Assembly: GCA_029204225.1 (NCBI GenBank)
Contig: CM055112.1
Coordinates: 26,303,922 to 26,367,921, forward strand
Source: Diphasiastrum complanatum
Lineage: Eukaryota; Streptophyta; Lycopodiopsida; Lycopodiales; Lycopodiaceae
Direction: 5' to 3'
Length of the DNA: 64,000 nucleotides
The notes beneath the pieces were generated by a model. The model was not told the DNA's origin and ran no database searches. It worked only from the letters and a program-made list of their open reading frames with translations. Below are positions 45,040 to 56,424 of this stretch, piece after piece (position 1 is the stretch's first letter; every line of letters begins with the position of its first letter). The position numbers and the translations under genes are program-made.

Positions 45040-45222
45040 AAGGGTTTTTTATTAAAAATAATAATAATAATAATAATAATAAATAGTATTTTTGTGGTGT
45101 CGCCCTGGTACCGCTGGTCTGAGGGCGGCACCATAACCGAGGTACCACCATTATGGTATCGCGGTACCATAATGGCGGTACCACGTGCCACTATGATATA
45201 TATATATATATATATATATATC
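45040..45222. repeat. AT-rich microsatellites and GGTACC palindrome
   Basis: (AAT)n at 45054-45085, an inverted repeat built on GGTACCACCATTATGGTA / TACCATAATGGCGGTACC at about 45140-45183, and (AT)n at about 45197-45221. The palindrome arms pair for about 17 bp. Confidence 0.75.
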
Positions 45223-45224
45223 AT

Positions 45225-45970
45225 GGTTGCGCGCATTCCGCTAGCCTGGCGTTCCAGAACACTCATTCCAGAACACCAGCATTTCGTTGTCCGGAACTCA
45301 ATTATTATTGTTTTTTGTTTTCTTACATAATATATGATTACATATACACATCATAGTGGCAGCAACGATTCTCGAATCGCGAACCGAATCGCAATTCGAT
45401 TTGCTACGAATTGCTTTTTTTTTTAAACTAGGCAATATGGGTATCAGTAGAGAGAGAAAAATCAGAGGATTGCAAATAGTAGGTTCAGGTCCGCCACAAG
45501 GAGTTTCTCTTGGGTTCTACTATCCATTGGTGCACTATACTTGTGATTAATTGCATAAACCTGAGTGACAAAAATCCACAAATACTGTTGAACGGACATT
45601 TAGCACTAAACCTTACTGCAACATAGTGAAATGCACACTGAACCATGCCAAACCCTAATGAGCCGTACTGAACAACCCTAAACTGCAGACAACGCTACCG
45701 AACTGGAGCAAATTCTATTGAACCACAAAAAATCGTACTGGACTGTAAAAAACCCTACTGAATTATAAAAAACCATACTGATTATAGATTACAAATTACA
45801 ACATAACAAATTGCAATGTATCATTTTGGATCAAAAATCATTCTAATAAACACAAGCTTTGTGTGTTTCACGCCCCTATTTTCCGCAAACCATTGTTCTG
45901 TTGATTCACCTATCAAATCTTGCCCCAAAAAGTACTGCCAAAAAAAAAAACAGCTTAGAATACATGAGTG
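45225..45970. other. No recognised gene
   Basis: Degenerate GTTCCAGAACA repeats at 45250-45300 resemble the GTTCCGGAAC repeats near 39905. 45640-45790 has degenerate repeats of AACCCTACTGAAC type. This follows the last J-domain exon and holds no next exon that I can see. Confidence 0.4.
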
Positions 45971-45977
45971 TTCTCAC

Positions 45978-47840
45978 CTTTGAAGAACCTTCATGTCGGT
46001 CTGGATGCCACTTTAAAGCACATGCTCGGAACCTGGTTGTAAACAAACCCACAATGTCTCACGAGAAAAGTTTTAGTGGTTGGCAGATGAGCCGCCAAAC
46101 AACTATTTCAGCTTTAACTCTGAAATAAAAAACAGAAATGTCATTTTTAGCAAAAGCTTCCTACAGTCAAACAAACATGTGGCTGGTGCAACTCAAATCT
46201 TCATGGACCTTCTGGGGAATCTCTAGAGATACTTTCTACTGATAACTGAAAGGATTCGTTATGGTTTGCTTCAACTCGCCCATCAAGAATAAACCGTGTT
46301 GACAACCTAGCTGAAACTTTGATTGAAGACTGACAGCAGTTAGCTAGAAAAAAGAAGACATTCAAAAGAGCTCATGCATACTTACGCATGTTTGAGATCT
46401 TTCAGTGTCAGTGGACCAAAAGGAGATAATCCAAGGGTTTTCCTATCAGAGGGAGAACCTATAGTTTCCGGAAAGGAGTTATCATTTCCTGTCCTCCCCC
46501 AATCAGAAGTTGCTCTTCTTTTTCCTGTATTTGCTTCTCCAAAAATAGTCCTCCACCATTCACCTCCAGTGCTTTTCTCAAATCTCCAAGAGCTATATTC
46601 AGTACTTTGGGACGTTGTAGAAGACCAGTCACAAGAACTTTTCCTTCCAAACGAAGATGTTGAGTCTTCTTTTGACCCTTGTTGTCCTGCATAAGGGAAA
46701 AAAAACACCAACCTTATGGTGAATCGTGAAAATCTCTTAAGTGCTGAATGCAAAAAAACACCAATAAATAGTCTTGAAAAAGCTTAACTATTCGAGCAAG
46801 TAGCATCTTAATAACTAAGTCATCATCTCTCAGGTAGCTTACAAAGTGCAAAACTTTAATGTAATGGAAACCAACAAAATTGCTAAATAATCAGCATAAA
46901 ATTAATATCTCAACTTCATGCCTCTCATTTTTTTTTTGAACTGTCTTGTTTCTTTCTCCATTCTGAATGACCAGCCTGGATGTTGTAAGTTGGAAAATCG
47001 ACTTTGCTTGCATTCTGGCATCTGTTCCAATACGCTTAAGGTTTCAACCAGGCTCTTGGATGAAATCATGGTAGTTGCACTCAGCAAAAAAGCAGCAATC
47101 CAATATCATCATCAACATCCAAGCAACAATGCTGTAGACCTCTAATTGTTATCTTTCAATCTTAAATGCCTTAATAAAGATGATCCAAATTCCTCATCTT
47201 CTTTTTCATCTGCAATCCACCTTGCTTTGTCAATGCCTAGATAGAATCAAAATAGGCTGTCCAAAGCCTCCTTCACTTCAAGGATGATCTATTTTAGATT
47301 TCATTCCAAGCGAAAAAACAAATATTAAGCATGAAACTTTCTAATTAGCAGACACCATCACAACCAACCTCCCCAAGCTCTTCGGGAGAAATTTTCAAGC
47401 AACGCCATTTGAGCAACCTCCGTTTAGCTTCTGCTCGTTCCTGACGCTTTACATAAGATTTATGGCGCTGCATCGGGGGATGGCATATCACAACCCAAGG
47501 AAATGGCAAGGGAATACTAACTTGTAGCAGCCCACATGAACAACATACAAATCAAACCAATGTCGCAACTTTAACTCTGACAAACTCCAAAAACCATTAG
47601 GAATGCATACAGTAATTGTGACTCAGGATTTTAAATGGCACTGATGTCACTAAAGGTTTAAAATAGCATCTTCTGTCAGCCAATTTCAATCATGCTTACA
47701 TATACTTTGTATTAGCCCTTAATTTGTATTCTGATTAGGTCAGACAGCTCAGTGATTATGCCTACAGCTTGAAAATTGTTGAAATTTGACACTGAAATTA
47801 CCTTTTCGCACGAATCCTCATCCATAAATGCATACGCATT
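45978..47840 (-). CDS. J-domain (DnaJ-like) protein, internal exons
   Basis: Exons on the minus strand: 47840-47802 (NAYAFMDEDSCEK), 47467-47365 (RHKSYVKRQERAEAKRRLLK...ISPEELGEV), about 47236-47150 (GIDKARWIADEKEDEEFGSS), 46686-46386 and 46032-45978. Splice phases agree for the first two joins and the last. Exon 46686-46386 ends SDRKTLGLSPFGPLTLKDLK-HA; with GTAAGT it joins to FRACALKWHPDRHEGSSK, giving J-domain helix II and the invariant HPD loop that stimulates Hsp70. A possible further exon lies at about 47060-46985 (ETLSVLEQMPECKQSRFSN). The donor after the 47236 exon is not clear and a stop follows, so one exon may be damaged. No start exon and no helix III/IV exon were found. It is a gene cut short by the 40-45.9 kb insertions, or one with very long introns. 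Confidence 0.75.
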
Positions 47841-47973
47841 CTGCACATCACAAAAGACGTAAACAGGGAATGCATTAATGCCAATTTAGGTGATTGTCTT
47901 CTCCTTCCCGCATATTGTTTTCATAGTAGCACGGATAACACCTAGCACAGAAACTAGCAATTCATTTGACCAC

Positions 47974-47978
<5 letters not shown>

Positions 47979-48019
<41 letters not shown>
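47979..48019. repeat. (CT)n microsatellite
   Basis: About 20 CT units upstream (minus sense) of the first visible J-domain exon. Confidence 0.9.
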
Positions 48020-48020
<1 letters not shown>

Positions 48021-48214
48021 CTGTCTCTCTCTGCATTTCTAAGAAATCAATAGAAACTAAAAGAGAATGCGCTTATTATTCTTTTTGCCTTTGACCTAAA
48101 AAATTCGTGCTTTCTAAGATGGACCAAAATTTAAAACTCTCGGGTTTTTCTCAAGTTTTTTGGCAGGATGACATGAAGTAGCTGAAAAGAGTCAAGTTGA
48201 AGCCATAGAATTAA

Positions 48215-48435
48215 TGAACCGTGTACGGTTCACCACGGTTCTGAGAACCATACGGTTCTCAAAAAAATTTGGCCAAAACCGTGGTGAACCGTTTAATTAA
48301 TAATTAATTAATTAATTTTATTTTTTTTTAAATTCATTTTTACTCAAATGAGGCCGAAACATTAATTAATTAATTATGATGAACCGTACCACACATGGTA
48401 CAGTTCACCCCACGGTTTTGAGAACCATGGGTACT
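48215..48435. repeat. Foldback built on GAACCGT and TTAATTAA
   Basis: The left part has GAACCGTGTACGGTTC and GAGAACCATACGGTTCTC, both self-complementary. The centre is AATTAATTAATTAA. The right part GAACCGTACCACACATGGTAC... GTTCACC pairs with the left. Nested palindromes of this kind suggest a small foldback element. Confidence 0.6.
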
Positions 48436-48789
48436 ATGGTTGAAGCTAATGCGATAAATCAATGGAAATTTTTTTAGTAGCATCTTTATTCATATATGAA
48501 ATATCTTAACAAAAGAAACCTTCGTACTCAAAACTTTTCAAACATTGATTAGCTTCCAAAGCGGTTACATAAGGTAGATCAAAAGTATTTACATCTCCAT
48601 TTAGTTCTAAAAAGGAGCCATTATGCCATAACTTCAAACTATGAGTTTCAAAGTCTTCCTGCTAAGTGCAAACACAGTGTTTTACTTTTCTTTACAGTTG
48701 GTCTTCTTTGGCCAATGAATCAAGCCCATGCCCTTGTATTTGTGAATAAAGTTTGGCCGATGAATTAAGCCTATTTAGGTTCTAGTTTA

Positions 48790-49410
48790 GCCCTGATGAG
48801 GACATCAGCTTTCTCAAACGAGGGGAGGATGTTGTAAAGCTGACTCGGGTGCACCTAGTGTGCCCTGTAAGACTCTGGTGACGCTCCCTAAGGTCCCAGT
48901 GCAAGTTAGAAAGTCAAGGACTGAGCCTCCGACCTGTGGTGAGCCAGTCAAGTAGTCACAAGTCATGAGCTAGCTCTGGAGCTCGAGTCATGGCCTAGTC
49001 AGGAACCAAGTTGATTCTACCGCCGGGACGGCTCCCGGGACCCATGTCCGGGAGCCAGACTGATTCTGCCAAGCTTAATCAGCAAAATAAAAACTAAGTC
49101 CTATAAAAAGCGTGCTTTACCCACGCCGAATCACACCAAAACTATAGGGGGAGTCCGGCAGACAGAAACTTAGGCAGCTCAACCAGCACCAGGAATCCAG
49201 TCGCCAGGTCTTAGCTCCCTCTACCAGCACGAGCCAGGCACAATGCCCAGCACGTGTTGGTGGCCCCGAGACCAGTCAGTCTATGTATGAATCTAACCTC
49301 TTCCAAATTTAATAAAGTTGATCCTTGGGGATGATTACCATTTCGGTTTTGCCTCTGGGACTAGTCCAAGTGGAAGGACCCTTACTACAACCTTTTTGCG
49401 TCGCTGGCGC
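48790..49410 (+). mobile_element. LTR of a gypsy-like element (solo or edge)
   Basis: A short coding end (DEDISFLKRGEDV, 48795-48835) and a purine tract GAGGGGAGGA lead into TGTTGTAAAGCTGACTCGGG at 48830, as at a polypurine tract and 3' LTR start. Inside are CCTATAAAAAGCG (TATA, about 49100) and AATAAAG (about 49310). TGGCGCC at 49410-49416, which resembles the aspartate-tRNA primer site of some gypsy elements, may mark the far edge. No pol domains lie on either side. Confidence 0.5.
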
Positions 49411-49414
49411 CTAA

Positions 49415-50264
49415 GGGTCCACGTCACCGACGTGTGGCCCGCCGCTATGCCATTTGGTCAATTTGGCGACCACTATGCCTTGGATTTCATGTGTGGCTTG
49501 TCTTTGCCTTTGGTTACCTTTTGGGGACGGATTCTAAGTTGGCTTTCGGGGTAGTTGAGATTCCAGCTTTCTTAAGTCTGAATGGTTAAGCTTGTTACGT
49601 TTTCTAGGTTGGCTTCTACGTAAGTGCATGATGGATGAATGTTAGATTTAAGCACGTGTTGGGGAAACAGCTCAGGTCTCAGCGCCCTTTGAGGCGCCGG
49701 CGCAACAGCACCTCCCACATCCCATGAGGCTAACAGAACAACCAAAACAACCTCCCTAAAAGGGATGCGATGACGGATCCCTACCTGTGGCACCACAGAA
49801 TTAATCAAAAGAATAATTTTGTCCAACCGTACTACACCTATCAATAAATTTCAAGGCCTAATGTGAAACCCAATCTATTTGTAAGGCGTAGAACGCTATA
49901 TATTGGTTGCAGCCTAGTGACAATGGATCGTGCCTCATCCCAAAATGAAGATGAGAGCACGAGAACCTCGAATCTCCTACCCTTTGGCTCCCGTGATGGC
50001 CCAAGAGGCATTCTATAACAAGGAACATGATTGCAAATTTGGACAATTTGACAATGATTTCAATTTTCAAGTTAGTATTAAATAGTTACTAAGCTTTAAC
50101 TTCTAAGTTCTAAGTAACTAGTAGCTAGTAAGTGCTCGGTGCTCACTAGTGCGAGATTCAAATGTCAAGAGTCAAGAGTCAAGACTTAAGACTCAAGACT
50201 CAATCCAATTGTCTAATGTCAACATCTGACATCAAGATTCGAATTTCAAAACAAAGTTCAAACT
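49415..50264. other. No recognised gene
   Basis: 49680-49700 has GGCGCC words. 50160-50220 is a run of GAGTCAAGA/GACTCAAGA variants. No conserved protein. Confidence 0.4.
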
Positions 50265-50560
50265 TCAAACAAGTTGCAAAGTTGAAAGTTCAAACTTGGT
50301 GGGGGCTGGTCTCAAAACGTCAAGGGTAGAATGGGCCCTGAACATACTGAGGACCCTCAGCCTCTTGGTGACAAATCTCACCAAGAACCGTGGTGTGTTA
50401 ACAACCTCCTTGACCCATGATATCCATGCAATGTCCTCAAATAGGAGGTTGAGACAATGTGCAGCGCAGGGCGTCCAGAAAATATGGGGATAGGCCTCAT
50501 TAACAAGCCTCCCCATCACATGGCAATTTGCAGCATTATATCCGTCACAACCTGCACAAT
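50265..50560 (-). pseudogene. hAT transposase fragment (DUF659 end)
   Basis: Minus-strand reading: GYNAANCHVMGRLVNEAYPH, FWTPCAAHCLNLLFEDIAW, then TKRLRVLSMFRAHSTLDVLR and PAPTKFELSTL. This matches block for block the minus-strand hAT half at 40700-40950 (NNATNC, NPCAAHGIDLL, RKRHVLAMFR, PAPTRF) but is clearly diverged, so it is a second family member. Nothing else of it remains. Confidence 0.85.
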
Positions 50561-50794
50561 TTACAAATTATAGCACAACTTACAACTACTAACATGGGAC
50601 TTGAGTCTTGGATCAAGCAAGCTGCAACAATATCAAACAAATCACAAATTTGAAAGTTGCAATAGATAGTTGTGATTCGTGATTTAGAAGTTTTAAGTTG
50701 CAGCTTGTAGGTTATAGTTTGTAAGTTGTAACAAGAGTTTACAATTTTCAAAAATCAAGAATCAAGTTTGAATTGTGATTGTCTGCTTTCTTTT

Positions 50795-51090
50795 GCTGAA
50801 AATTCTCTCCATCAAACTTTTCAATGATGTGAGCGTCTCTGCTATTGGCAGCCATGGTGAACAATATTTGTTCCTCACAGTAAAGATTGATCTTCAGAAG
50901 CCTCTCTCTTGAAATGACTGCTCCTCCTTGTTGCTAATCATTTCCATCTTTGCAGCAAATCACTTCAGGTAGCCAAGGCCCAGCATATTTCATGCACGCG
51001 TTAGAGGAACGCGTCAGGTGCGTCAGCGGAAGTGTGAGTGTCCATGCACGTCAGGATCTGTGCGTCAGAGCGCTGGCTCTGATACCATAT
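50795..51090 (-). pseudogene. Ty1-copia primer-binding site and gag N-terminus
   Basis: The minus strand has TGGTATCAGAGCCAGCGCTC at about 51083-51064; TGGTATCAGAGC is the standard primer site for initiator methionine tRNA. About 210 bp on, an ATG at about 50856 opens MAANSRDAHIIEKFDGENFQ, the usual copia gag start (KFDGENF). It is cut off about 10 codons later (near 50790). Confidence 0.8.
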
Positions 51091-51277
51091 TATTAATCTA
51101 GACATCAGAAAAACAGAGAAAGAGAAGAGCATCGCACAGAGAGATCGTAGTTCTTCTAACTACATACTTTATTATCAATGATATGTAAATGAGGCCTTGC
51201 CTCTACATAGATGCGTGAGAGAGAGACGGTCCACAGAACAATCGCACCACAGTCGCACCGTTTGGGGACCCACAACA
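51085..51277 (-). mobile_element. Short 5' LTR of the copia fragment
   Basis: Begins TGTTGTGGGTCCCC on the minus strand at 51277, has AATAAAG-like sequence near 51170, and ends beside the primer-binding site. At about 190 bp it is short for copia. The second LTR is absent from the window. Confidence 0.6.
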
Positions 51278-51289
51278 GTTAACTAGTTA

Positions 51290-52390
51290 TTAAATAAACA
51301 TGTTCATAGGTAGGTGCCTTAGATGATATTTACTTTAACATCTATATGCATATTACAAGTGGGTCCCACATGGTCCAAGCTTAGACCTGTGACACAAGGT
51401 GAGGGGTTGACACGTGGCACTAAAAATATCAACAATGTCGACCCAATGTTCAACCTCATGGGGAGGCCATCATCTCAGGGTCATACCGTTATGGTATCAT
51501 AACACTCAAAATGATGCAACGGACAGGTGTGTTGGTTTCTTACCTTCTTATGGTATGAATGGCCTTTTAGACTGGTTTGATAACAGAAGTTTGTAAACTA
51601 TAATTGCATTAAGGTAGTGTAGTTTGCACCCCAAATGCTAAACTAGAACTTGTTTTTTGTTGGAACACAATCTTGGGCATAAAAAACCATTTTGAAGGCC
51701 GACCCAGAGCGGTTTAATCAGCTCAATTGTTTTGGAGACATTGTTATCACAATGCGCCGATATGAAATTTTAAAGAGCTATTCTCAATGCTCACAAGCTC
51801 CTCTATAAAGAACTTAGTCGGGTAAGAGATGAGACTCTAGCCCACCTTAGGCTACTCTTGCTACATGCCTTCCATGTGCAAGCTATCATGGGTTGGCTAG
51901 GCCACTAGCTGAAACCTCATCCTAGCAAAAAGGTGTAGTGACCCTCATACACCATCATGGTTTGATGATCCTTGAACAAGCCCAACCTACCATTGGCTAG
52001 CCTTGATCATGGTTCGACAAATACCTAACAGCTAGACTCACAAGGGTTATTCACGCCCCATATTTTTCACAATCAATCTTGCAGCCATATCGGCTTGCAA
52101 CTTCCTCTCCTGACAATTCGCCCAAGGTTTGTTCCATACGTGGGCCCTAACAAAAACATTACAAGCTAATATGTGATGCACCTAGTGTAAGTCCTCCTAA
52201 ATTTGCTAGAATAGCTATGGGGGCCACATTGAAGTAACTCATACTTAGGAGGGAAATGGAAAAGGCACTTGTAATCTATGGTTGAACAGCTGAACCAAGA
52301 GGTTAGATTGTCCCTTTTAAATTTGGCATGAGAAGCATAATGCCATGGCCCATCTGAAACAAAAAAGGCTGAGGCTGGCAGGCGGTGCAC
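51290..52390. other. No recognised gene
   Basis: No conserved ORF. GGCTAG-containing words recur at 51890-52030. Confidence 0.4.
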
Positions 52391-52439
52391 ATACCCATTG
52401 GTCAGAATCGGAAGAAGCTGGCCATCTCATTCCCATGAC

Positions 52440-53110
52440 CTTGGCTTTTTTTTTGGTACTCTAGTTGCATCTCACACAGCAAAATTAGCTTCTGCCCATG
52501 ACTCACTTCCACCATCATCAGAAGGAACAACTAGACAACCATTAAATGATTGGCATGCAGCACTTAGTGAAATGCTCAATGATGCACATAAAATTTAAAA
52601 GAAAAATGGAAAGGTAAAGTGAAATGCTCGATGTACAATGATGAACCAGACAATAAGAGCACTTAAAAGTGTTAAAAAAAACCTTGGCCTCAGAACTCGG
52701 GATTATGCGAAGGAAGGCCAAGGGCCTCAGGCTTTTCAACCCGCGTAAAATGCCAAGATCTCTGCATCTTGTGATTCAGCTTGCCATTTTGCCCCTTCAA
52801 CTTAAGTCATGATTCGGAATCAGGCCTTCGTTGCCCTTTAGTTTTGCCCATCTATGTGATTCTACTATTGGCAACCATCGAGGTGCTAAAATTATGCTAT
52901 GGCCTGCTCCTGAAAATAAAGTAAAGGAACAATCTTCCTTTCATGTTCTTGAGCCAGCAGCAAGATACTACAGTTGACAAGTGCTCAAAAACAATGCGAT
53001 TCTTGATAACGAGAAAGAAGAAGTCCGTGACATATAATAGATCTCTGATGAAGCCCAAGCATCAATCTCTTTCTTCGTACTCGATGTTATTGAGAAACTT
53101 CTGGAACCCC
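52440..53110 (+). other. Unidentified exon-like segments
   Basis: After a T run ending TCTAG (52463), a frame reads VASHTAKLASAHDSLPPSSE and NDWHAALSEMLNDAHK to a stop. Further on, frames give STIGNHRGAKIMLWPAPENK, EPAARYYS (stop) VLKNNAILDNEKEEV, and SDEAQASISFFVLDVIEKLL. Composition is protein-like, but stops interrupt and I do not recognise a family. They may be parts of one decayed or spliced gene. Confidence 0.3.
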
Positions 53111-53478
53111 AACCAATAATACCATGCAGCACAAATGTTCAAGCAAATGCTAACTTCAGCCAATTGCCAGCATTCCTCAGCGGCTTCACATAAACTTTAA
53201 AACATATACAAAGCATAAACAAACCATTCCATTGTATATAAGAGTAAAAAGGCTCATTCAGAAGTTTAATAAAACCTGTATACAAAAGAAAGGTAAGGAT
53301 ATGTACGTACAGATTTGAACTTGGATTCCCATTTGGCAAAGCATACAGCCGATGTATGCAAGCACACCCTATTCATCAAGGCTGAGAAGTTGATGAGGAA
53401 ATGGTAAGGAGGTGTCGTCAGCCTGCCCATCTCCCCTGTTGGAAAATGGCAAGCACCGGCGCAATGGATCCGACCATA

Positions 53479-53479
<1 letters not shown>

Positions 53480-53516
<37 letters not shown>
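53480..53516. repeat. (CT)n microsatellite
   Basis: About 18 CT units. Confidence 0.9.
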
Positions 53517-53519
<3 letters not shown>

Positions 53520-53689
53520 TCAGCAGATATAAAAGGGCAGGCCAATTCCTCGTTAATCAAGGTCCTGAACTAAGAGTTGCTTCGTGATAGGTAAAAGACT
53601 AAAAGTCCCTCTCTATTACTTACAACTTTTACTTAAAATTGTGACCATTTTAGCCAGTGATATGCATCAAGCAACATGCTTTCATTAGC

Positions 53690-53870
53690 TACATTCTTGG
53701 GTTTTCGCTTTGCTATGGCTACCTTATAGCATCTCAAATTGTTAAGTTTTTGCTTTATTATAGTGACATTATAGCATCTCAATTTGTGTTTGGCTTTGAG
53801 TTTTTGCATACATGCACTTTGTTGTACTGTGTGTTTTTCCATCTTTTATTAACAAAAGAAGGTAATCTAT
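53690..53870. repeat. Dispersed repeat, copy 1
   Basis: TTGCTTTATTATAGTGACATT... CTTTTATTAACAAAA is homologous to 63113-63232 (TTGCTTTGTTATAG... CTTTTATTAATAAAA). Within it, a TATAGCATCTCAAATTG-like unit occurs twice (about 53727 and 53771). It ends like a transcript 3' end. Confidence 0.6.
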
Positions 53871-53891
53871 TTTTCTTTGATGTAACCCATG

Positions 53892-54056
53892 GTCATCAAT
53901 GACGTCCAGTCATTGACCAAGTTCAGCATACAAAAATATGTTGCTTGTCCTCTACAAGAACCTTGGGCATGAATGTACTGATTTCAGGACAGGCCATGAT
54001 CATCAATAACGTCCAGTCATTGACCAAGTTCAGCATATACAAAAATATGTTGCTTG
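53892..54056. repeat. 57-bp direct duplication at a gypsy breakpoint
   Basis: GTCATCAATGACGTCCAGTC...AAAATATGTTGCTTG occurs at 53892-53945 and, slightly changed, at 53999-54054, spaced about 107 bp. It sits exactly where the minus-strand gypsy RT reading stops. Confidence 0.8.
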
Positions 54057-55330
54057 AAGAAAACCGTAAACCCCAAAAAAGATTTAAGATCTCTTATAGT
54101 TTTAGAAATCGGCCAATCCAAAACCATTTTAATCTTTTCCCGATCAATCATAATTCTCCTCCAGGATATGACATGACCAAGATACAACAGTTCTTTCTTA
54201 AAGAACTCACACTTCAACTCTTTAACATAAAGCTTCTCCTATCTCAAAATCCTCAAGGTAGTTCTAAGATGCTTCCTATGCTCTTTGAGTGTCTTACTAT
54301 AGATGAGTATATCATCTAAAAACACTACAACCCATCTTAGACACATCATCTGGATGAATTCGAATATGATGATAACCAGTTCGCAAGTCAATTTTAGTAA
54401 AATATCTAGCTCCACCCAAACGATCAACTAGATTGTCCATCCTAGGCAGAGGATACTTTTTCTTAATGGTAACTTTATTCAATCTCTTGTAGTCTATGCA
54501 CATCCAGAAATTATCATCTTTCTTATCCTTAAGAAGGACCAGCGCTCCCCATGGCGACTTACTAGGTCGAATGTGTCCCATTCAAAGATACTCCTCAATT
54601 TGCCGAGTCACTTTCTCCTCTTCCTTTAGACTAAACCGATACGGTTGTTGGAAGATAGGTTGACTACCCGAAATTAACTCTATCTTATGATCTACTGACC
54701 TAGACGGAGGTAGACCATGCGGAAGTTCACTAAGAAAAACATCACCAAACTCTTGCTTTAAATCTGCTAACAATTGTTTCTCTTCATGATCATGATCTAA
54801 ATTACCATACTGATTTTCATTATTCACAATGAAATTATTATCAATAATTGATTTAGTACTATCATTCTCATCTGAAGACTCAGAAACAATTCCACTTAAG
54901 CAAGATTTTAAAACAAGATAGTAACAATCGAAATTGTGAGCTTCCCCGCCGATGTAATCATCGAAAACTGAGTCCCAGTATCATCACAAAAAATGGATAC
55001 AACTTTACCACTAGAATTTATGAATTGTAATTCATGCTTTTTAAAATCAATTTGCAAACTATCAGATTTACTAAAGAACCACTCATAACCTAAAATTACG
55101 TCCGATTGGCCCAAGTTTAAAACATGGAAGTTAATCTTCTCAATAGGGCCTTGAAGATCCAGCTCCAAATCCGGAGCCATTACATCAAAAACTTCAGGTA
55201 TCTCCACCTGACGCAAGCTTAACCACATATCTATGATCGCTTGGCTTGGTACATGGAGTCTTTGCACAAGTCGAGAATTAATAAAATCACTACCAGAATC
55301 AAACAATACATTCACATATTTCCCTAACAA
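54017..55330 (-). pseudogene. Ty3-gypsy protease and reverse transcriptase (inverted 5' half)
   Basis: Minus-strand order: protease NVLFDSGSDFINSRLV (about 55305) with LGQSDVILGYEWF, linker, RT with LPHGLPPSRSVDHKIEL (about 54710), [37 protein letters not shown] (about 54500), [38 protein letters not shown] (LDD active site, about 54310), then LYLGHVIS and LKSFLGFTVFF (about 54070). It stops within the RT thumb. The next part of the protein is found on the plus strand at about 57310. Frame changes separate the blocks. Confidence 0.9.
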
Positions 55331-55900
55331 CTTGCCCTTTACTCAAAACAAATTGTGAGGGCTTGAACATGCATGCAACATACAAGCAAGATTTGCTCAA
55401 AACCTTACATATTGCAGAAATACAAGATTTGCAAAGCAGAATAGTGGCATGAAATTACACATAGTTCATTCCATTCTTTGTTACTTTCCCACAATTCTTG
55501 GTTTACTTAGAAGCACATCAAAATTTACAGCATGCAATTTTTGAATCAAGAATCTTTTTTTTTTTCAACAGCAGATTCATTCTGAATATGAAATCACAGT
55601 AACTCCCTCTAGATCCCACTTCGGGAAAAAAAATAATTTCGGAGTTACATGCAATCATTAATCTACTTCAAAACCAAGAAATCGAAATACAGAAAATAGA
55701 AACCAACAACTAATGTCCCCAACTGGAAAGTTATCAATGAATATACACTTCCAAAAGACCATTCCAAATCAATTCAACCAAAATAAAATAGTACACCTAC
55801 TTGGAAGACCACCGATTTACCGAAATTCTCTGAATTTTCGTCGACACACTTCCACCACGCTTTGGTCCACATCGAACCGCTCAGAAGCTCCAATTGGATG
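55330..55900 (-). pseudogene. Leader/gag region of the gypsy element, mostly lost
   Basis: Between the protease and the primer-site-like word TGGTTTTAGAGCATCC (minus, about 55913-55898; TGGTATCAGAGC with two changes) there is too little space for a full gag and no knuckle, so gag is largely deleted. Confidence 0.4.
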
Positions 55901-55914
55901 CTCTAAAACCAATA

Positions 55915-56419
55915 TAACGTCCCCCAAGACCTCTAATCAGGATTGAGCTCCAAGAACATAATAAGGGAGTGCAGTGGACGAAACCGTCCCAACCAAACCT
56001 AGACCGTCCGATCTAGCCCCCGAGCACTAGGGAGTATGGCAAATCACTATGATAGTAAGCGCTTACCAATCCGACAACATAACGGCCGCGGATTCTCAAT
56101 AATCCCAATGGACACAAGAGAGGGTATATATAGAGAGTAGCACCCACCCTACTTGCCCGTGCACTGAGTCCACATGTAAGCGTGCTATCAACTCATGCCT
56201 AACTCCCATGCATGTAGGTACCCCTAACTCATAATAGCAAAGATTCATGCATAGACACAGTGCATGTACATCCTATCCCATACTAGGATGCAACACACAT
56301 ATCTATACTACATGCAGGCATAGCCCGTGGTCCTACTTGGCTATTATCCAAATTAGGCCTGGCCCCTACGTCTAAGACAACCCCCTAATGGTACAAACTC
56401 CTATTAGGGCCGTAACACT
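55915..56419 (-). mobile_element. 5' LTR of the gypsy element
   Basis: Starts TGTTACGGCCCTAATAGGAG at 56419 on the minus strand, contains CTCTATATATACCCTC (TATA, about 56128-56142) and ends at the primer-site-like word. Length about 500 bp. The other LTR was not found. Confidence 0.55.
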
Positions 56420-56424
56420 TGGCC

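Noticed and set aside
45197-45221. (AT)n run as a TATA promoter
   Set aside because: A simple dinucleotide run with no gene in the proper place downstream.
49410-49416. TGGCGCC as a firm primer-binding site
   Set aside because: Only seven bases match the tRNA-Asp type and the LTR end beside it is unclear; mentioned only as a possibility.
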